From Leishmania infantum JPCM5 (Eukaryota > Euglenozoa > Kinetoplastea > Trypanosomatida > Trypanosomatidae), in assembly GCF_000002875.2 (NCBI RefSeq), contig NC_009417.2, positions 35,079-99,078 on the forward strand: 64,000 nt of DNA, given 5' to 3'. Under the pieces are notes generated by a model, which worked only from the letters and a program-made list of their open reading frames with translations, ran no database searches and had not been told where the DNA came from. The translations under genes were made by a program, and so were the position numbers. Below are positions 29,049 through 39,746 of this stretch, piece after piece (the first letter of the stretch is position 1; each line of letters starts with the position of its first letter).

Positions 29049-30833
29049 GAAACAGCGAAAAGGGAAAGTTCAAGTGAAAGAGAAGAGAGAGAATCGGCGA
29101 AGAAGACGGCGGGGGAGAGCGAAAACAAGAACAGCAACAACAACAAGATGCTATGTACACAGGAGCGTGGCTTCCTATCCACGGAGAAGGGCGAGGGGGG
29201 GGGGGGGGCAAAAAAGAAGAGTCGAGCAGAAAGCGAAAAGAAGAGAGCTCACAGGCGTACCACGCACGCGCACCGAGGGAGGGAAATGGGGAGAGTGGAG
29301 GGTCCCTCTCCAAACAACTGAATAACGAAGGAGGTGGGAGGATAGGGCTGACAAAGGGCTATGGCTCTGTGCTTGTGGCGACGGCGAGGCTTGATGATGA
29401 TGGTAGAGTGATAGAGGGAAGTGCGATGGTAGCGAGAGGAGGTGCAAAAGGGGAACGGAAGAGAAAAGCGAGCTTTTAGGAGCAGCAAGAGATGTATCGA
29501 GGCTGACGGCAAGCAAGCGTAGCCGAGGGGCAGGGGGTGGGGGCGTAAGTCGGCGAGGGCACAGAGAGAAGGACGGGCGTGAAATGAATCAATACAATAT
29601 GAGAGATGCGAGGGTTGAAAAAGACATGCATGCAAAAACAAGCGAAACGAAAGAATACGTCGGCAAGGCAGAAAGAGATAGAGGAGGGTGTGTTAGGGTA
29701 TGTATATCTCGGTGTGTCCTTAGACTAGTATGATCACATCTCACAACGCCTCACTGTGACACTGGCAAGGCTGTGCAAGCAGTTCTTCACACGAGTGCAC
29801 ACGGCTTCGCTTGGACGCACAAAGTTCCTGTGCCGCCGGAGTGGATCGAGCTCGCCATAGGTGAATGCCCGCACAAACAGATGTGTGGGAAAGTCGCACG
29901 ATAGAAGGAGCGGCAGAGACGGCGAGTGCGTGGATGGGGAGTAGAGGAGAGACAAGGATGCGAAGGAAACGGAGAAGTTTGTGGTCATGATTCACATGAG
30001 AAATGTAGTTGGAACAACGCGGCCACCTTCAAAGAGAAGTGGATGCAGTCTTGTCCGCTCACTCGAAGAAGCCGCAAATTCAGTGGGCACTGGTGAAGAT
30101 ATGCATACGCTCACGAAACTGGGGTGCATGCATCGCGCCACTTCTGCGCCGAGAAAGATGCGAGAAGAGAAAAATAGCGGACAGAGCAGTATGTCTGAGA
30201 GTTCACAGATGGCAGTGGCAGCGCGCACGTCTCTCTGTCGTTTCTTGGGCACCAGCTGCTGCACAAGTAGCGGGCCTGAACGCATCAAGGTGAGCCTTAC
30301 GTTTTTCTCGTCTTCATGGGTTCCCCTCCGAATAGCATTCTAGTGCTTCACTTCAGTGTACCCGTCCTTGCAGTCCTTCACTGACAGAGCCGTCACGGTC
30401 GCAACAGCGGCACACCACCAACGAGCGAAAAACTCCGCTAACAGACAACACGAAGAAAAGGAACAATGCCCAGCAGGGGCGGTGAGGGTCAGACGTCACA
30501 CAGCTTCTCGAGCACGGACCTCCAGAACAGCCACCACCCTCACGCCGCGTAAGGTACCCGTCGTTGGTGCAGGCACCAAAGTGCGCTGGAGAGGGGAAGG
30601 GGCAAAGAAGTTTTCCGCCGACTGAGAGCAGCAACAATGGCGCAGCAGAAATGACGACAAAAATGGAAGAAAGAGGCCGAGCAAGAAGGCGAAAGCCGGG
30701 ACGGTCTCAGGTAAGGATCTCCCCCACAGCAAAATACCGTGAGATCACGGAACGGACTTGCCTACGCGCTCGCTGGGGGGGAGGGGGGGTCCTCTTCTGT
30801 ATAGAAAAAAGGTCCGCCTCTTCTGGCTCCACG
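29049..30833. other. Spacer, no gene recognised
   Basis: About 1.8 kb with a run of 14 G at 29195-29208 and GA-rich tracts. Frames up to 130 codons lack domains. It should hold the 3' UTR of the 203-residue protein gene and the 5' UTR of the six-TM gene. Confidence 0.45.
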
Positions 30834-31445
30834 CTATGGCGTGATGTCCGTCGGCTCCACTTCGATCTCAGCTGCAGAGATGGTCTCTGCTTTGTCAGTG
30901 CAGGCATCAGCCTTCCCCTGATCCTCGACGAACTCAACCTCCAAGGCGCCCTCGGTGCTGTAGTCCTCCACCGTCTCCTTAGGCAGACTGAGGTCATCCG
31001 GCTCCAGCTCCTTCTCCACAAAATCCTTGTCGATCTTGCCCGTCTTGAGGTCGTAGTACACTTTTGCAGCCCGAGCCACCTTCTTCCCCTTCTCATTTTC
31101 GCCCATGCCGAACGCCATCATGCCGACAGAGCCGCCCGGCATGCCGTCACCGCCTTTAAGCGCCGATTGCAGCATCGACGCTATGCTTTCGCGCATCTCT
31201 GGTGTCATGTTTGCACGCAGTGTGTTTTGCATCTGCGATATGCTGTGCTGATCTATGAGCCCGCTTCCGGGCTCGAAATGGCCGTTGAAGAACTCTGGTA
31301 CTCCTCCCTGTCCAGAAGAAAGGTTGGGCACCCGTGCTTTGGAGAGAATGTCGGAGAACTGCTTGTAGCGGTCCTCATCGCTCAGAAAGCGTCGCGTCGA
31401 TGCGAACGGCGCCGCACCAACGCAGCGCATCATGCAGCGACGCAT
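30834..31445 (-). CDS. Small predicted mitochondrial protein, function unknown
   Basis: A 203-residue protein. The N terminus (MRRCMMRCVGAAPFASTRRF) is rich in Arg and small residues and lacks acids until residue 23, as in a mitochondrial presequence. A methionine- and glycine-rich middle (about 98-116) is followed by a helical, lysine-rich stretch (KVARAAKVYYDLKTGKID) and an acidic tail. No family was recognised. The frame is open for another 200 codons upstream, but that part reads like 5' UTR and the ATG at 31445 opens the presequence-like segment. A candidate acceptor sits immediately before it (31449), so start at an internal Met (M5 or M6) is possible. The gene lies between the DHHC and six-TM genes without evident functional link. 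Confidence 0.65.
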   Translation of the reverse strand: MRRCMMRCVGAAPFASTRRFLSDEDRYKQFSDILSKARVPNLSSGQGGVPEFFNGHFEPGSGLIDQHSISQMQNTLRANMTPEMRESIASMLQSALKGGDGMPGGSVGMMAFGMGENEKGKKVARAAKVYYDLKTGKIDKDFVEKELEPDDLSLPKETVEDYSTEGALEVEFVEDQGKADACTDKAETISAAEIEVEPTDITP

Positions 31446-32907
31446 CGCCTCCAACAATTGGCAACAGATGCGTTGACCACAAGAAGGAGATGAAAAAGGC
31501 CTGATGCACCGCGGTATGCGCACAAGTGCTCGGAGTGGCAGACCTAATGCGGCTACACAGAGAGAAAACGCACAAGCACGAGCACGCCTTGCGCATGCTG
31601 CCATGGCACGCGTGTGCGTGTGCGTGCGTGCGTACAGAACCGAAAAAAAAAAACGGTGGGTTGCACCGCATGGTGAGAGGGGAAAGATGAAGATGCCGTC
31701 ATCATCGGGCCTATGGGCAAGCACCGAGGAAACGAGGGATGATAACGAAGCAGCCACCACGGCAACTATGCAGTGGACGACAGAGAGGCACTTCCCCACC
31801 CCTCTGCCAACGCAATAAAACAAGCGTAAAGAGAAAGGAGGCAAGCCGCAAAGCCCATGCCGAGGCAGCTGACACCGCGCTCGGCATGCAATGCCGTGCG
31901 CCTGGGCGACAACACGAATACACCAAAATGTGTTGGTGCAAGGCTGACGTAAAGGAGGCTGTGCGCAAATCTTGTCTGCAGAGAGCGCCCGCGCTTTTTG
32001 ATTTGTTTGTGTGCATGTGCGCGCGTTGGCCGCATTGACCGTCTTGGTCGGCACAACATAGTGATAGCCTATCCTTCACCTATCGGCACAGAAACGCACA
32101 TCAATGAATACACATACACGCACAGACCGAGAGAGAGAAAGCCCACTACACCGCCACAGTCCAGGGAAACAAGGCAATCCCTCCATGCCGCACACGCACG
32201 CACACACATACACACACGAAAAACAGGAAGAAAAGGATGAATGCCAGCGAGAGAGCCATCCGTCGCACGCCCTTTCTTTTTCCCGTGCATTCTTTTCTTC
32301 GCTGAGGGACGGCGTAAAGGCCATGTTGGAACAGAGAGAGGAGTGGGGAGGCTGAATAAGGGAGCCGTTATCGGATAGAAAGACAGATAGACGGGTGTCA
32401 AGGGGAGAAGTGCAGACGGGGCGGGCGACAGAATCGCAGAGGCGGAGCAACGGAGTGGATAGCAAAGCTAAACGGTGAAGTTCCTGAGTGCAGCGAGGGG
32501 AAAAGAGCAACAAAACGGCAAGCGCGAGATACACGCGCAGAGGAGGGGAACGAAAGAAAGGCACGCAGAGGTACCACTGCCAACTGCTACAATCGTAGCT
32601 GTTCCCACCACACGCACAAAAACCATCTATCCGATCTCCCTCAATGCGTCGAGGCCTCAGCACTGAAACGAGTGAGACGCGCATCATGCAGTACCGGATG
32701 GGCTGGGATGCCGGGGGAGCTCGAGGACACTTCAACAACCCTGAGCACCGCTCCCTGCGATGTGCGTACACCGGACGCAAATGCTCGCCCATACGCGTAG
32801 ACATCTTGTAGAAACCGCACATCAACCCGAATCGTGGGCGAATTATTCGACTGAGGCGAGAGCACGAAAAGCCCCTCTGGTCGCACGAGCAGCCGCAGCC
32901 CACCGAC
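31446..32907. other. Spacer between the 203-residue protein and DHHC genes
   Basis: About 1.46 kb, with CA/TG-rich patches at 31610-31640 and 32098-32220. No gene is supported. Confidence 0.45.
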
Positions 32908-34626
32908 TCACGGCTGCTCGCCTACGTCTATACCCATGGCTGATCGTGTGGGGAAGCGCAGACCGAGCAGTTGTTCCTCCTCCACGCCTAGCTCGGTGAG
33001 TAGCGAAGCGCCTGTCGCCCTGCCCGGCGCGGCTGCGCAAGCGCCTTCCTCCCGTCCCTCCATTGTTCCGTAGCTAGCGTGGCTTCGCGCTGACATGTGG
33101 ATGGAACTGCTAGCTGAGCGACTGGACATGTCAATCTGCGCCCACGTCCGCTGCGGCGGGTAAGCGGCCGTCGGAAGGAGACGGAAGAACCAGCGTACCA
33201 CAAAGTGGCGGTGGCGTGGAATGTCGCTCTCCATCCAGTCAGTGTAGCACCGCCGTGGCAGCGGGTTGCCATCGACGTCCTCGCCAGGGTTGTTCAGCTG
33301 CGCGTCACCGAAGATCTGTAGGAGATTGCGCTGCACGCCGAGGTCGTAAATGTTGCGGCGCATGTACGACCGGAGTGTTCGCGCGCGGTAGGTCGCCGGG
33401 TTCGCATCGCCTCTTGGCGTCGTCGTGTCTGTTTCGACATCTGAGTCCTCTGAAGTTCCGTGAGAGAAGAGACGTCGCTCATTCTCGTAGATGACCATGT
33501 CAATGGTGGTAATGTTGTGTCGCGCGTACGTAAAGTGTCGCTTCAGCAAGTACGTGGTCATGGCAAAGAACAATAGGCTCTGGGCTATGCACACCATAAC
33601 GCCGAAAAATGGGGGGCCGACGTCCAGCTCTTCGGCGATGTTGGCGCCGACACCGAGGCCCTTGCGCGGTGGTGGTGTTTCTGCTGATGCCGCTGCAGTA
33701 GTTTTCGGCGTTGGTGCAAGGCCAAAAAGATCTTCTTTCACTTCGAGCACGTAGACGGTGAGCGCAATCGACAGCAACGTCAGCACCCACGCCGTGAGAA
33801 GCCACGTGTAAAGAAGAACGAGAAGGTAATTCTTGTAATTGTAGAAGCCGACGCACTGGCCCAGCCACGGGCAGTGATGATCGTACTTGAGAACACAGCA
33901 ATTGCACCGACTGCAGTGATGGGCACGAGGAGGCTTGTAGGTGGCGCACATGGGGCAGAAATTCAGGTAGTTGTTCTGCACGCTCGTGTAGCTATTCGCC
34001 TTGGGATTGAAGAAGAACAGCTCATGTGGAGGCTGATTCGGTGGTAAGACGGCGTCCGCTGGCGGCTGAGCCGACCGGCCAACGCCCTCCCCCATGGCCG
34101 CGTCGGCCGCAAACGTCCGCAATCGTCCGTGCTTTTGTGCTCTGAAGCCTGTCCTGCCAGATGGGTAGAGTGCCACCGGCGTATCAGAGCGGGTCAGTGG
34201 CTCGTAGAAGGTGCTCAGAGCCAGGGAAGCGCTCTTTGTCGCACGTTGTCGAAACACAGCCGGCACTCGGCCAGGCGGAATGATGACGGCCATGGTGTAC
34301 GCCCACATATCCATCAGCAGCAAAAACACAGACGTGATAAAGAGCAGCCAGCCCCACAATCTCACGCCGCACAATGTTGTCATGCTCATCGGCGACAAGC
34401 GCGACCAGCGGCTGTTCTTCCCTGACGTCGAATGGGTAGCGTTGCCCTTGCTTAGCAACTCATCGGCACTCATGTTGATGAACGGGTGCAGAAAAGCTGT
34501 CGCGAGGGCCTCGAGTGTGTTGGGGAAGAGATACGTGTAAAAGCTGTGAGCGGAGTACATGGTGGTGCACACCAACGCTGTGACCACCACTATGTCGCTC
34601 CAGCTACGCTCGCAGCAGCACACCAT
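32908..34626 (-). CDS. DHHC palmitoyltransferase
   Basis: A 572-residue protein S-acyltransferase, which transfers palmitate to cysteines of membrane-associated proteins. The zinc-binding cysteine-rich domain is intact: [18 protein letters not shown], then [18 protein letters not shown], with the DHHC tetrad at residues 249-252. Four membrane segments flank it in the usual 2+2 order: one near residues 10-30, one within [19 protein letters not shown], and two after the zinc domain ([18 protein letters not shown] and [19 protein letters not shown]). The C-terminal 200 residues are hydrophilic and contain a TTxE-like region less clear than usual. The N-terminal cysteines CCCERS may be acylated. 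The start at 34626 overlaps the stop of a 9-codon upstream ORF. Trypanosomatids have about a dozen DHHC proteins; which one this is cannot be told. Confidence 0.93.
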   Translation of the reverse strand: MVCCCERSWSDIVVVTALVCTTMYSAHSFYTYLFPNTLEALATAFLHPFINMSADELLSKGNATHSTSGKNSRWSRLSPMSMTTLCGVRLWGWLLFITSVFLLLMDMWAYTMAVIIPPGRVPAVFRQRATKSASLALSTFYEPLTRSDTPVALYPSGRTGFRAQKHGRLRTFAADAAMGEGVGRSAQPPADAVLPPNQPPHELFFFNPKANSYTSVQNNYLNFCPMCATYKPPRAHHCSRCNCCVLKYDHHCPWLGQCVGFYNYKNYLLVLLYTWLLTAWVLTLLSIALTVYVLEVKEDLFGLAPTPKTTAAASAETPPPRKGLGVGANIAEELDVGPPFFGVMVCIAQSLLFFAMTTYLLKRHFTYARHNITTIDMVIYENERRLFSHGTSEDSDVETDTTTPRGDANPATYRARTLRSYMRRNIYDLGVQRNLLQIFGDAQLNNPGEDVDGNPLPRRCYTDWMESDIPRHRHFVVRWFFRLLPTAAYPPQRTWAQIDMSSRSASSSIHMSARSHASYGTMEGREEGACAAAPGRATGASLLTELGVEEEQLLGLRFPTRSAMGIDVGEQP

Positions 34627-34655
34627 TACCTCACGTCAGTGGAGCAGCCACGCAT
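34626..34655 (-). promoter_or_regulatory. Possible uORF overlapping the DHHC start codon
   Basis: The transcribed strand has ATG at 34655, nine sense codons (MRGCSTDVR) and a TAA that shares its last base with the DHHC ATG (TAATG). It would be in the mRNA if the acceptor at 34659 is used, but excluded if an AG at 34630 is used instead. Confidence 0.35.
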
Positions 34656-34658
34656 AAA

Positions 34659-34660
34659 CT
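34659..34660 (-). promoter_or_regulatory. Predicted spliced-leader acceptor AG, DHHC gene
   Basis: The transcribed strand reads CCCTTGCTCTGCTCTTAG. An alternative AG lies at 34630, only 4 nt before the start codon. Confidence 0.4.
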
Positions 34661-36357
34661 AAGAGCAGAGCAAGGGAACTTCTGAAAGCTCGCACGAGTG
34701 GCAATAACAAGGCGGTCTGAGATCCTATCCTCGGGGCAACAGCAGCTTCGTGCCGATGATAAGTAGCCTCCGCGATGCACGGCAACCGCACGATGTATTT
34801 GATGGCAGCGGCGCAACGAAGAAAAAAAAATAAGAAGTGTCGTCTCGCAGGTGTCGATCTCTATTGGTGTGGTGAGCGGTCTGCTTGTAAAGGGGAGCGA
34901 CGGCTACGGTGACCGGTCCTTGGCACAAGAGAACACTTCACCCGCCCTTCACTTTCTTTATGTGTCTTTTTCTGCCGCTTTCAACTGGCGCCGCTCAATA
35001 GCGAGACTGTGAAGAACAGCGGGTGCTCGTACACGTTGGGGTATCCTACAGCAAACGTCTCGATGCCATTCCTCTGCGCGCCAGGGAGTAGCAGCAGTGT
35101 GCAGCACGCCAAAGTGCGCCAGTGGATGAGGAGGGGTAGGATGCAACAATACTAGTGAAAACGATCCTGTCGTGTGCTGTATAGACAGCCTGAGATAGTA
35201 GAGGCGAGTTCACACAAGGAGAGCAACGAAGCAAGAGTCGATCAATCTGCGATGAACGCCGGGTTTACTCCGAGAGCGCGACCCGCCACGCAAAGGAAAG
35301 TAAAAAGCAGAAAGGGAGCAGCAACCCCAAACCAATGGTCGGATCAGCATAGAAGGTCATGTGCGGGCGTGTTGTACGGGCGGTGACGGTGTTGACAGCG
35401 CCACAGACACACGCGTACACCGAGGAGCACGCGCACACGAGGAAAAGCATCCCATTATTGTTGTTTTCCGACACAACGTTGTTTGTTGTCGTTGTAGATG
35501 AAAGCACACACGGGCCCCAGAGGAAAGGATGAGAGGAGCGCGAGGAATGGGCGAGGAAGAGAGAGTCGGAGAAGTGAGAAAGGAGAAGCGGAGGCTTCAC
35601 AAGCGAAATGACAGAGGGAGCAGGAGGGACACGCGAGAGGACCACGGGCACCGTGCTTTTCGCCACCGATCACATTTTGCGTGGCAGCGAATCAGCTCAC
35701 AAGACGCTCGGGGATGAAACTGAGTGCGGCGAAGCCCCGCTAATTGGGAAGAAAGCGGTCTCTTTCACTTCCCATACCTCAGAGGCCTCGTCCAATAGTC
35801 GGAAAAGCTACATGTGCACATCCGCTCACCGAAGAGGTGCATCATGTACGAATGTGGCGTGATGCGCTGGCATTCCCATACGCCTCTCTCACTCCGCGTC
35901 GCTGCTGCATTTAATGTTGCCGTTTCGCTAGGCATTTTCACGTTAGTATTTTTCTGTTCGCGGCTTCCGAAGCCACTACAGAGAAGCGAAGTCACAACCG
36001 TTTCTCGTGAGCCATCTCGAAAGTCCTGCCAAAAACCGCCCATGCATCACGTCAAAAAGAATAAAGAAAAGGAAAACAGTACAGAGGGAGCAGAGAATAG
36101 CGAGGAGCAGGACTAAAGAACATAAACGAGTACGGCCGTCTCTTTACACAGATCCGCACGATCCACCTCCTTCCCGCACCTACACGCAGTCTCAGACGCA
36201 ACCGCGAAGCCCTTTACAGCGACTTCCTCAAGCACGTGGGCAGACAACAAAGGCATCGCCGACCGCGCATCACGGAGCTTTCTCATCCAATGAGGTTCGG
36301 CGACAACACCAGCGGAAAGGAGAAAAACTGGTCAAGTACACACAGGAGGCTTTTGCG
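34661..36357. other. Spacer upstream of the DHHC gene
   Basis: About 1.7 kb between the DHHC gene and repeat B2, with GA-rich tracts at 35525-35640. No gene is supported. Confidence 0.45.
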
Positions 36358-37063
36358 TTCTGAGCGTGTCCATTCTACACCCGGAACAAGTCAACGAATA
36401 CGCGCATGCAGGCACAGCTCGCCGGCCTCTGCTGCACCACAGCGAAATCCTCGCCGTCTAGGGCGGGGCCTCTGCCGTCGCATCCGGGCGTGCGTCTAGC
36501 GGGCGCCTCGTGTCCTTCCTCCGCTCCATACTCCCCGTGCGCGCGGCGCGAGCGGCTCCAGGCCCACCTGCCTGGACGGCACGGCCATGATCAAGGCGAG
36601 CCGCACCCAGCGTCCTGCTCGAGGGCGGAGCCGGTGGTGTGCGGCGTGCGGGTAACAGGGGGTGGTCTAGGGTCATGCCGGATGAGCTCAGGGAGGAAGT
36701 CGGCCGGCCGCAGGCCAGGGCCCTCGGAGACCCTGCACTCTGCCAGCATGTCTGCCGTGCTTCTCCCTGACTCGCTTCAAGCCCCGGCACAAGGCCGGGT
36801 GGAGACCCTCCACAGTGGACTCCCGATGACTCCATGGCGTGGCTCGGGGCGCCCTCGCCATGCTTCCGCCGCCACCGCCGCACCAGCCCACCCGGTCGGG
36901 CGTACGAGATGGCGCATGCGTCGCACACATGCACTGCGGCGCTGATCCGTGTGCATCCCCTGCGCGCCTTTTTCGCTTATCGCCCACGCTATTCTCGCCC
37001 CTGGATGCCGTGCCTGGATGTGATACACCATGCCCGCTGCGGCGGGCAGCACGTGCACACAGC
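36358..37063 (-). repeat. Repeat B copy 2, SIDER-like retroposon
   Basis: 706 bp nearly identical to 23808-24513. The low-coordinate ends of both copies coincide; on the high side this copy stops abruptly and switches to unrelated sequence (AGCTTTAGGGG), as a 5'-truncated retroposon would. It lies 850 bp downstream of the ADAT1-like stop codon in sense orientation. I found no convincing target-site duplication. Confidence 0.75.
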
Positions 37064-37912
37064 AGCTTTAGGGGCGCAACGGCTGCGCGCGCGTGTATCC
37101 TTCGCTGGCGTCCGTAGACCCCACTCACACACACGCGACTCCGAGCGTCGACTGGCCAGCCACTGAGCAGACGTGCTCGTGCGTCCTACACGCGGTGCAA
37201 AGATGGAGAGCGAGAAACCAACGCCGAGCACACACGCACTAGCAAGAAGAGAGAGAAAAGGAAAAATGTGGGCCAGCGCTCAAACGGTCGAATAGGAAGA
37301 GGCGTCAGGAGCGCGTGTGCGTGAAGATGTGGCAGGCAAGGGTGCCCACGGGGGCAGCAACGCGATGGGAGCAAAGATAGAAGGGAAGGCTATGCGGACG
37401 CAGGATCGTCTTTATACGTAAGCGGGCGCGTGCCGTAGAGGTAGGGGCGGGATACGGAGGAGAAGAGGAGATGCGCATCAACGCCACAATCGGCAAGGAA
37501 GGTAAGGAGAGAAACCGCCGAAGACAAACAAGGGCAGCGAAAAGTGGGAGAGGCGCAGAAGAGTGCGGCAAGAGCAAGGTGCCCACATCGACTCCGCGTT
37601 GCCACTCGCAGTATTGCGCGGCCCATGTGCCACCGCACCAAGAGCAGCAGAGGGTACCCAAAACAAAACGCACTCGTCATTGCAGGAGCAGCGACCAGAA
37701 GAGGGCACAAGACGGAGGCCCATCCTAAACCTTTTCCATGATCAGCGCAGTTTGAAATTTCGTTTTTTTTTGCCTTGAAAGAGCTGTGAAACGGCACCGG
37801 CCACGCAGAGAGTACCGTTGGTGTCCGACGATGCTGCCTTTCGAGCCCGCAAAGTCCACCACCACCATCACTTCTCACAAGCTGACGCATGCGCACACGC
37901 GGGTGCAGATTT
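37064..37912. other. Proximal 3' UTR of the ADAT1-like gene
   Basis: About 850 bp of unremarkable, mostly purine-rich sequence with an A-poor, T8 tract near 37762. No gene is supported. Confidence 0.45.
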
Positions 37913-39718
37913 TCACGGCGAGCCTTCGAAGTTCTCCGTGGCGCGTAGGCGTAGATCAGCGCCATCCATGTGCGATGATGATGCCCAGAGAAGCCGTATG
38001 GAGTCGTCACCAGTGCCCAGTGGCTGCAGGTGATGGCGATGCACGCGCTGGCTCATGGAAAGATTCTCTGCGTCAGCAATGATCGTCTGAGCATCACGTT
38101 CGCCAATTGCAGCCATGGCGTACGATGCCGGAGCCGCACTCGCCTTCATGGACGCAGAGATCAGTGCAATCTCTGTGAGGGACGCCTGTAGCTGCCTTAC
38201 GCGATGATGCATCCACGGACGGGAGAGGGGGCACTGCTGCCATGGTATCTCTGGCGACGTGCTGCAGCGTCGCGCCAACACGCGCCCTGTCATTCCCTGC
38301 GGCAGCCCAGCCTTCGTGTTCAGTACGAGAGAGCAGTCATGGTCTCCCCCAGAACGGAAGCACTGCCAGCTGCACGTAGCGCTGCCTAAAGCCGGTGCCT
38401 CCGCCTCCTCGTCACGGCCACGTTTTCGGCTAGCCACCACAGACCTGACGCACAGCCACCGGCTGCGCGAGTAGTTGCTGTCAATGGACGCACCAGCATC
38501 GCGTAACTTCGCGGCTGCCAGCGGACTTGTAGCGGCAAAGTCGGCACTGCTAAAGAAGGCGAACTTCGGAGTCGATGGCAGTGTCGCGTCGCTGTCCTTG
38601 TGAAGCCAACACCTACGACTTCGCCACTGGAAGGTGGCCGCTGCATTATCCGCTGCTGCCTGCAAATCCCCCAAGTCCTTAAATGGAGGATGCAGAACAT
38701 GAATGGAGGACAGTCGCATTGGCACAGGAAAGATAGGGGCTCGGCGACGGCCTTGCACCCCCAGCGCATGCCACCGCCAGACTTTATCTGTGCAAGACAT
38801 CGAGAGGTTTGCACGTCCTTTGCCGGGCTTCACACGTGCAGCGTGCAAAAGCGGTGCAGCCCCGTTGAGCGGCGAATAGTGAGCAGCCAAGGCGTGTCTG
38901 TCAACATAAGTGACTGTGGGAGACGCACAATCCGCCTCTTTTGCTGAAGCCTCCGATTGCATGGTGGGGTTGAGCCAGCAGCCACAAGCAGCGCGCAACA
39001 GGAGGTGTCCGCTACGGCCTGAGCCTCCCGCCACGGCAGCCAGCGAGCCGCACATCCATCGAGTGCATACGAGGTGCAGTGCAGCCGTCTCTCGCAGCTC
39101 CCACTGCGGGGAGCCCGAAGCGCCGACCGCCGTGGCGGCATCGCAGTCGCCGCTGCGTCTGCGCAGGAAGAGGTCGGCGTACGCGCGGTCACTGCAGCGT
39201 GCGCTCGCCTCCGCTATCCCAAGCAGAAAAGCAATAAAGCCACGACGCGCCATCACCTCGGCATGACCGTCACGTAGTTCAAGGAGTCGTCTCACCCTCT
39301 CGCCTGCGTCAGACGGGGGTGCATCGTGCGCGGCAAGGCAGCGGGAGCCTGATCCGAGCGAGACACACACGTAGCGCCGCATTGCCGCTTTCGCGCCGCT
39401 CTTCACGGCCCCTCCTTCTTCGGCGCACGGGCATTCAAGGTATGGGATGCTGAGTACAAACGCAGCCACAATAACGGCGCTTTCCTTTCCCTTCGAGCTT
39501 GCCCCCTGCTCCGATGTATCCGCCAACGCACAGGACGGCCCCGGCCGCAGTGCGCCGTCCGCCAAAGCTCGATGCCACAGCTGGAGCCACACCGGCTGGG
39601 GCTGCGCCTCCACGGCACGGTGCACGGCGCCATGAGGCGTATCGCTCCACAAATGATCGGCAATCCACCTAAGCTGTCCAGCTCTCTCCTCTGGCGTGCT
39701 GGCGCCGTTCGCCTCCAT
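37913..39718 (-). CDS. ADAT1: ADAT1-like tRNA adenosine deaminase
   Basis: A 601-residue member of the ADAR/ADAT1 adenosine deaminase family; ADAT1 converts A37 to inosine in tRNA-Ala. The catalytic segments are in order: a substrate loop (SLGSGSRCL), then DGHAEVMARRGF with zinc ligand H152 and proton-shuttling E154, then a divergent second zinc site MCGS (C223) where the family has PCGD, and SMSCTDKVWRWHALGVQG with C309, which closely matches the ADAT1 form (SMSCSDK...LG.QG). VKPGKG just before and GLPQG near 475-480 are also ADAT1-like. The start is the ATG at 39718, 26 nt after a strong acceptor; the frame extends 4 codons upstream without another ATG. It is longer than human ADAT1 (about 500) by scattered insertions. 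Nuclear or cytosolic tRNA editing is inferred. Confidence 0.85.
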   Translation of the reverse strand: MEANGASTPEERAGQLRWIADHLWSDTPHGAVHRAVEAQPQPVWLQLWHRALADGALRPGPSCALADTSEQGASSKGKESAVIVAAFVLSIPYLECPCAEEGGAVKSGAKAAMRRYVCVSLGSGSRCLAAHDAPPSDAGERVRRLLELRDGHAEVMARRGFIAFLLGIAEASARCSDRAYADLFLRRRSGDCDAATAVGASGSPQWELRETAALHLVCTRWMCGSLAAVAGGSGRSGHLLLRAACGCWLNPTMQSEASAKEADCASPTVTYVDRHALAAHYSPLNGAAPLLHAARVKPGKGRANLSMSCTDKVWRWHALGVQGRRRAPIFPVPMRLSSIHVLHPPFKDLGDLQAAADNAAATFQWRSRRCWLHKDSDATLPSTPKFAFFSSADFAATSPLAAAKLRDAGASIDSNYSRSRWLCVRSVVASRKRGRDEEAEAPALGSATCSWQCFRSGGDHDCSLVLNTKAGLPQGMTGRVLARRCSTSPEIPWQQCPLSRPWMHHRVRQLQASLTEIALISASMKASAAPASYAMAAIGERDAQTIIADAENLSMSQRVHRHHLQPLGTGDDSIRLLWASSSHMDGADLRLRATENFEGSP

Positions 39719-39744
39719 AAGGGCAGACAAGTGCGCACTTCGCT

Positions 39745-39746
39745 CT
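39745..39746 (-). promoter_or_regulatory. Predicted spliced-leader acceptor AG, ADAT1-like gene
   Basis: The transcribed strand reads CTCTCTCTCTCCTAG, 26 nt before the ATG at 39718, with no intervening ATG. Confidence 0.55.

Noticed and set aside
39719..39730. Upstream start for the ADAT1-like gene
   Set aside because: The codon at 39730 is TTG, not ATG. The same check moved the Pth-like gene (GTG at 44565) and the CstF50-like gene (TTG at 54710) to downstream ATGs, and showed that the transporter does not start at 63986 (GTG).
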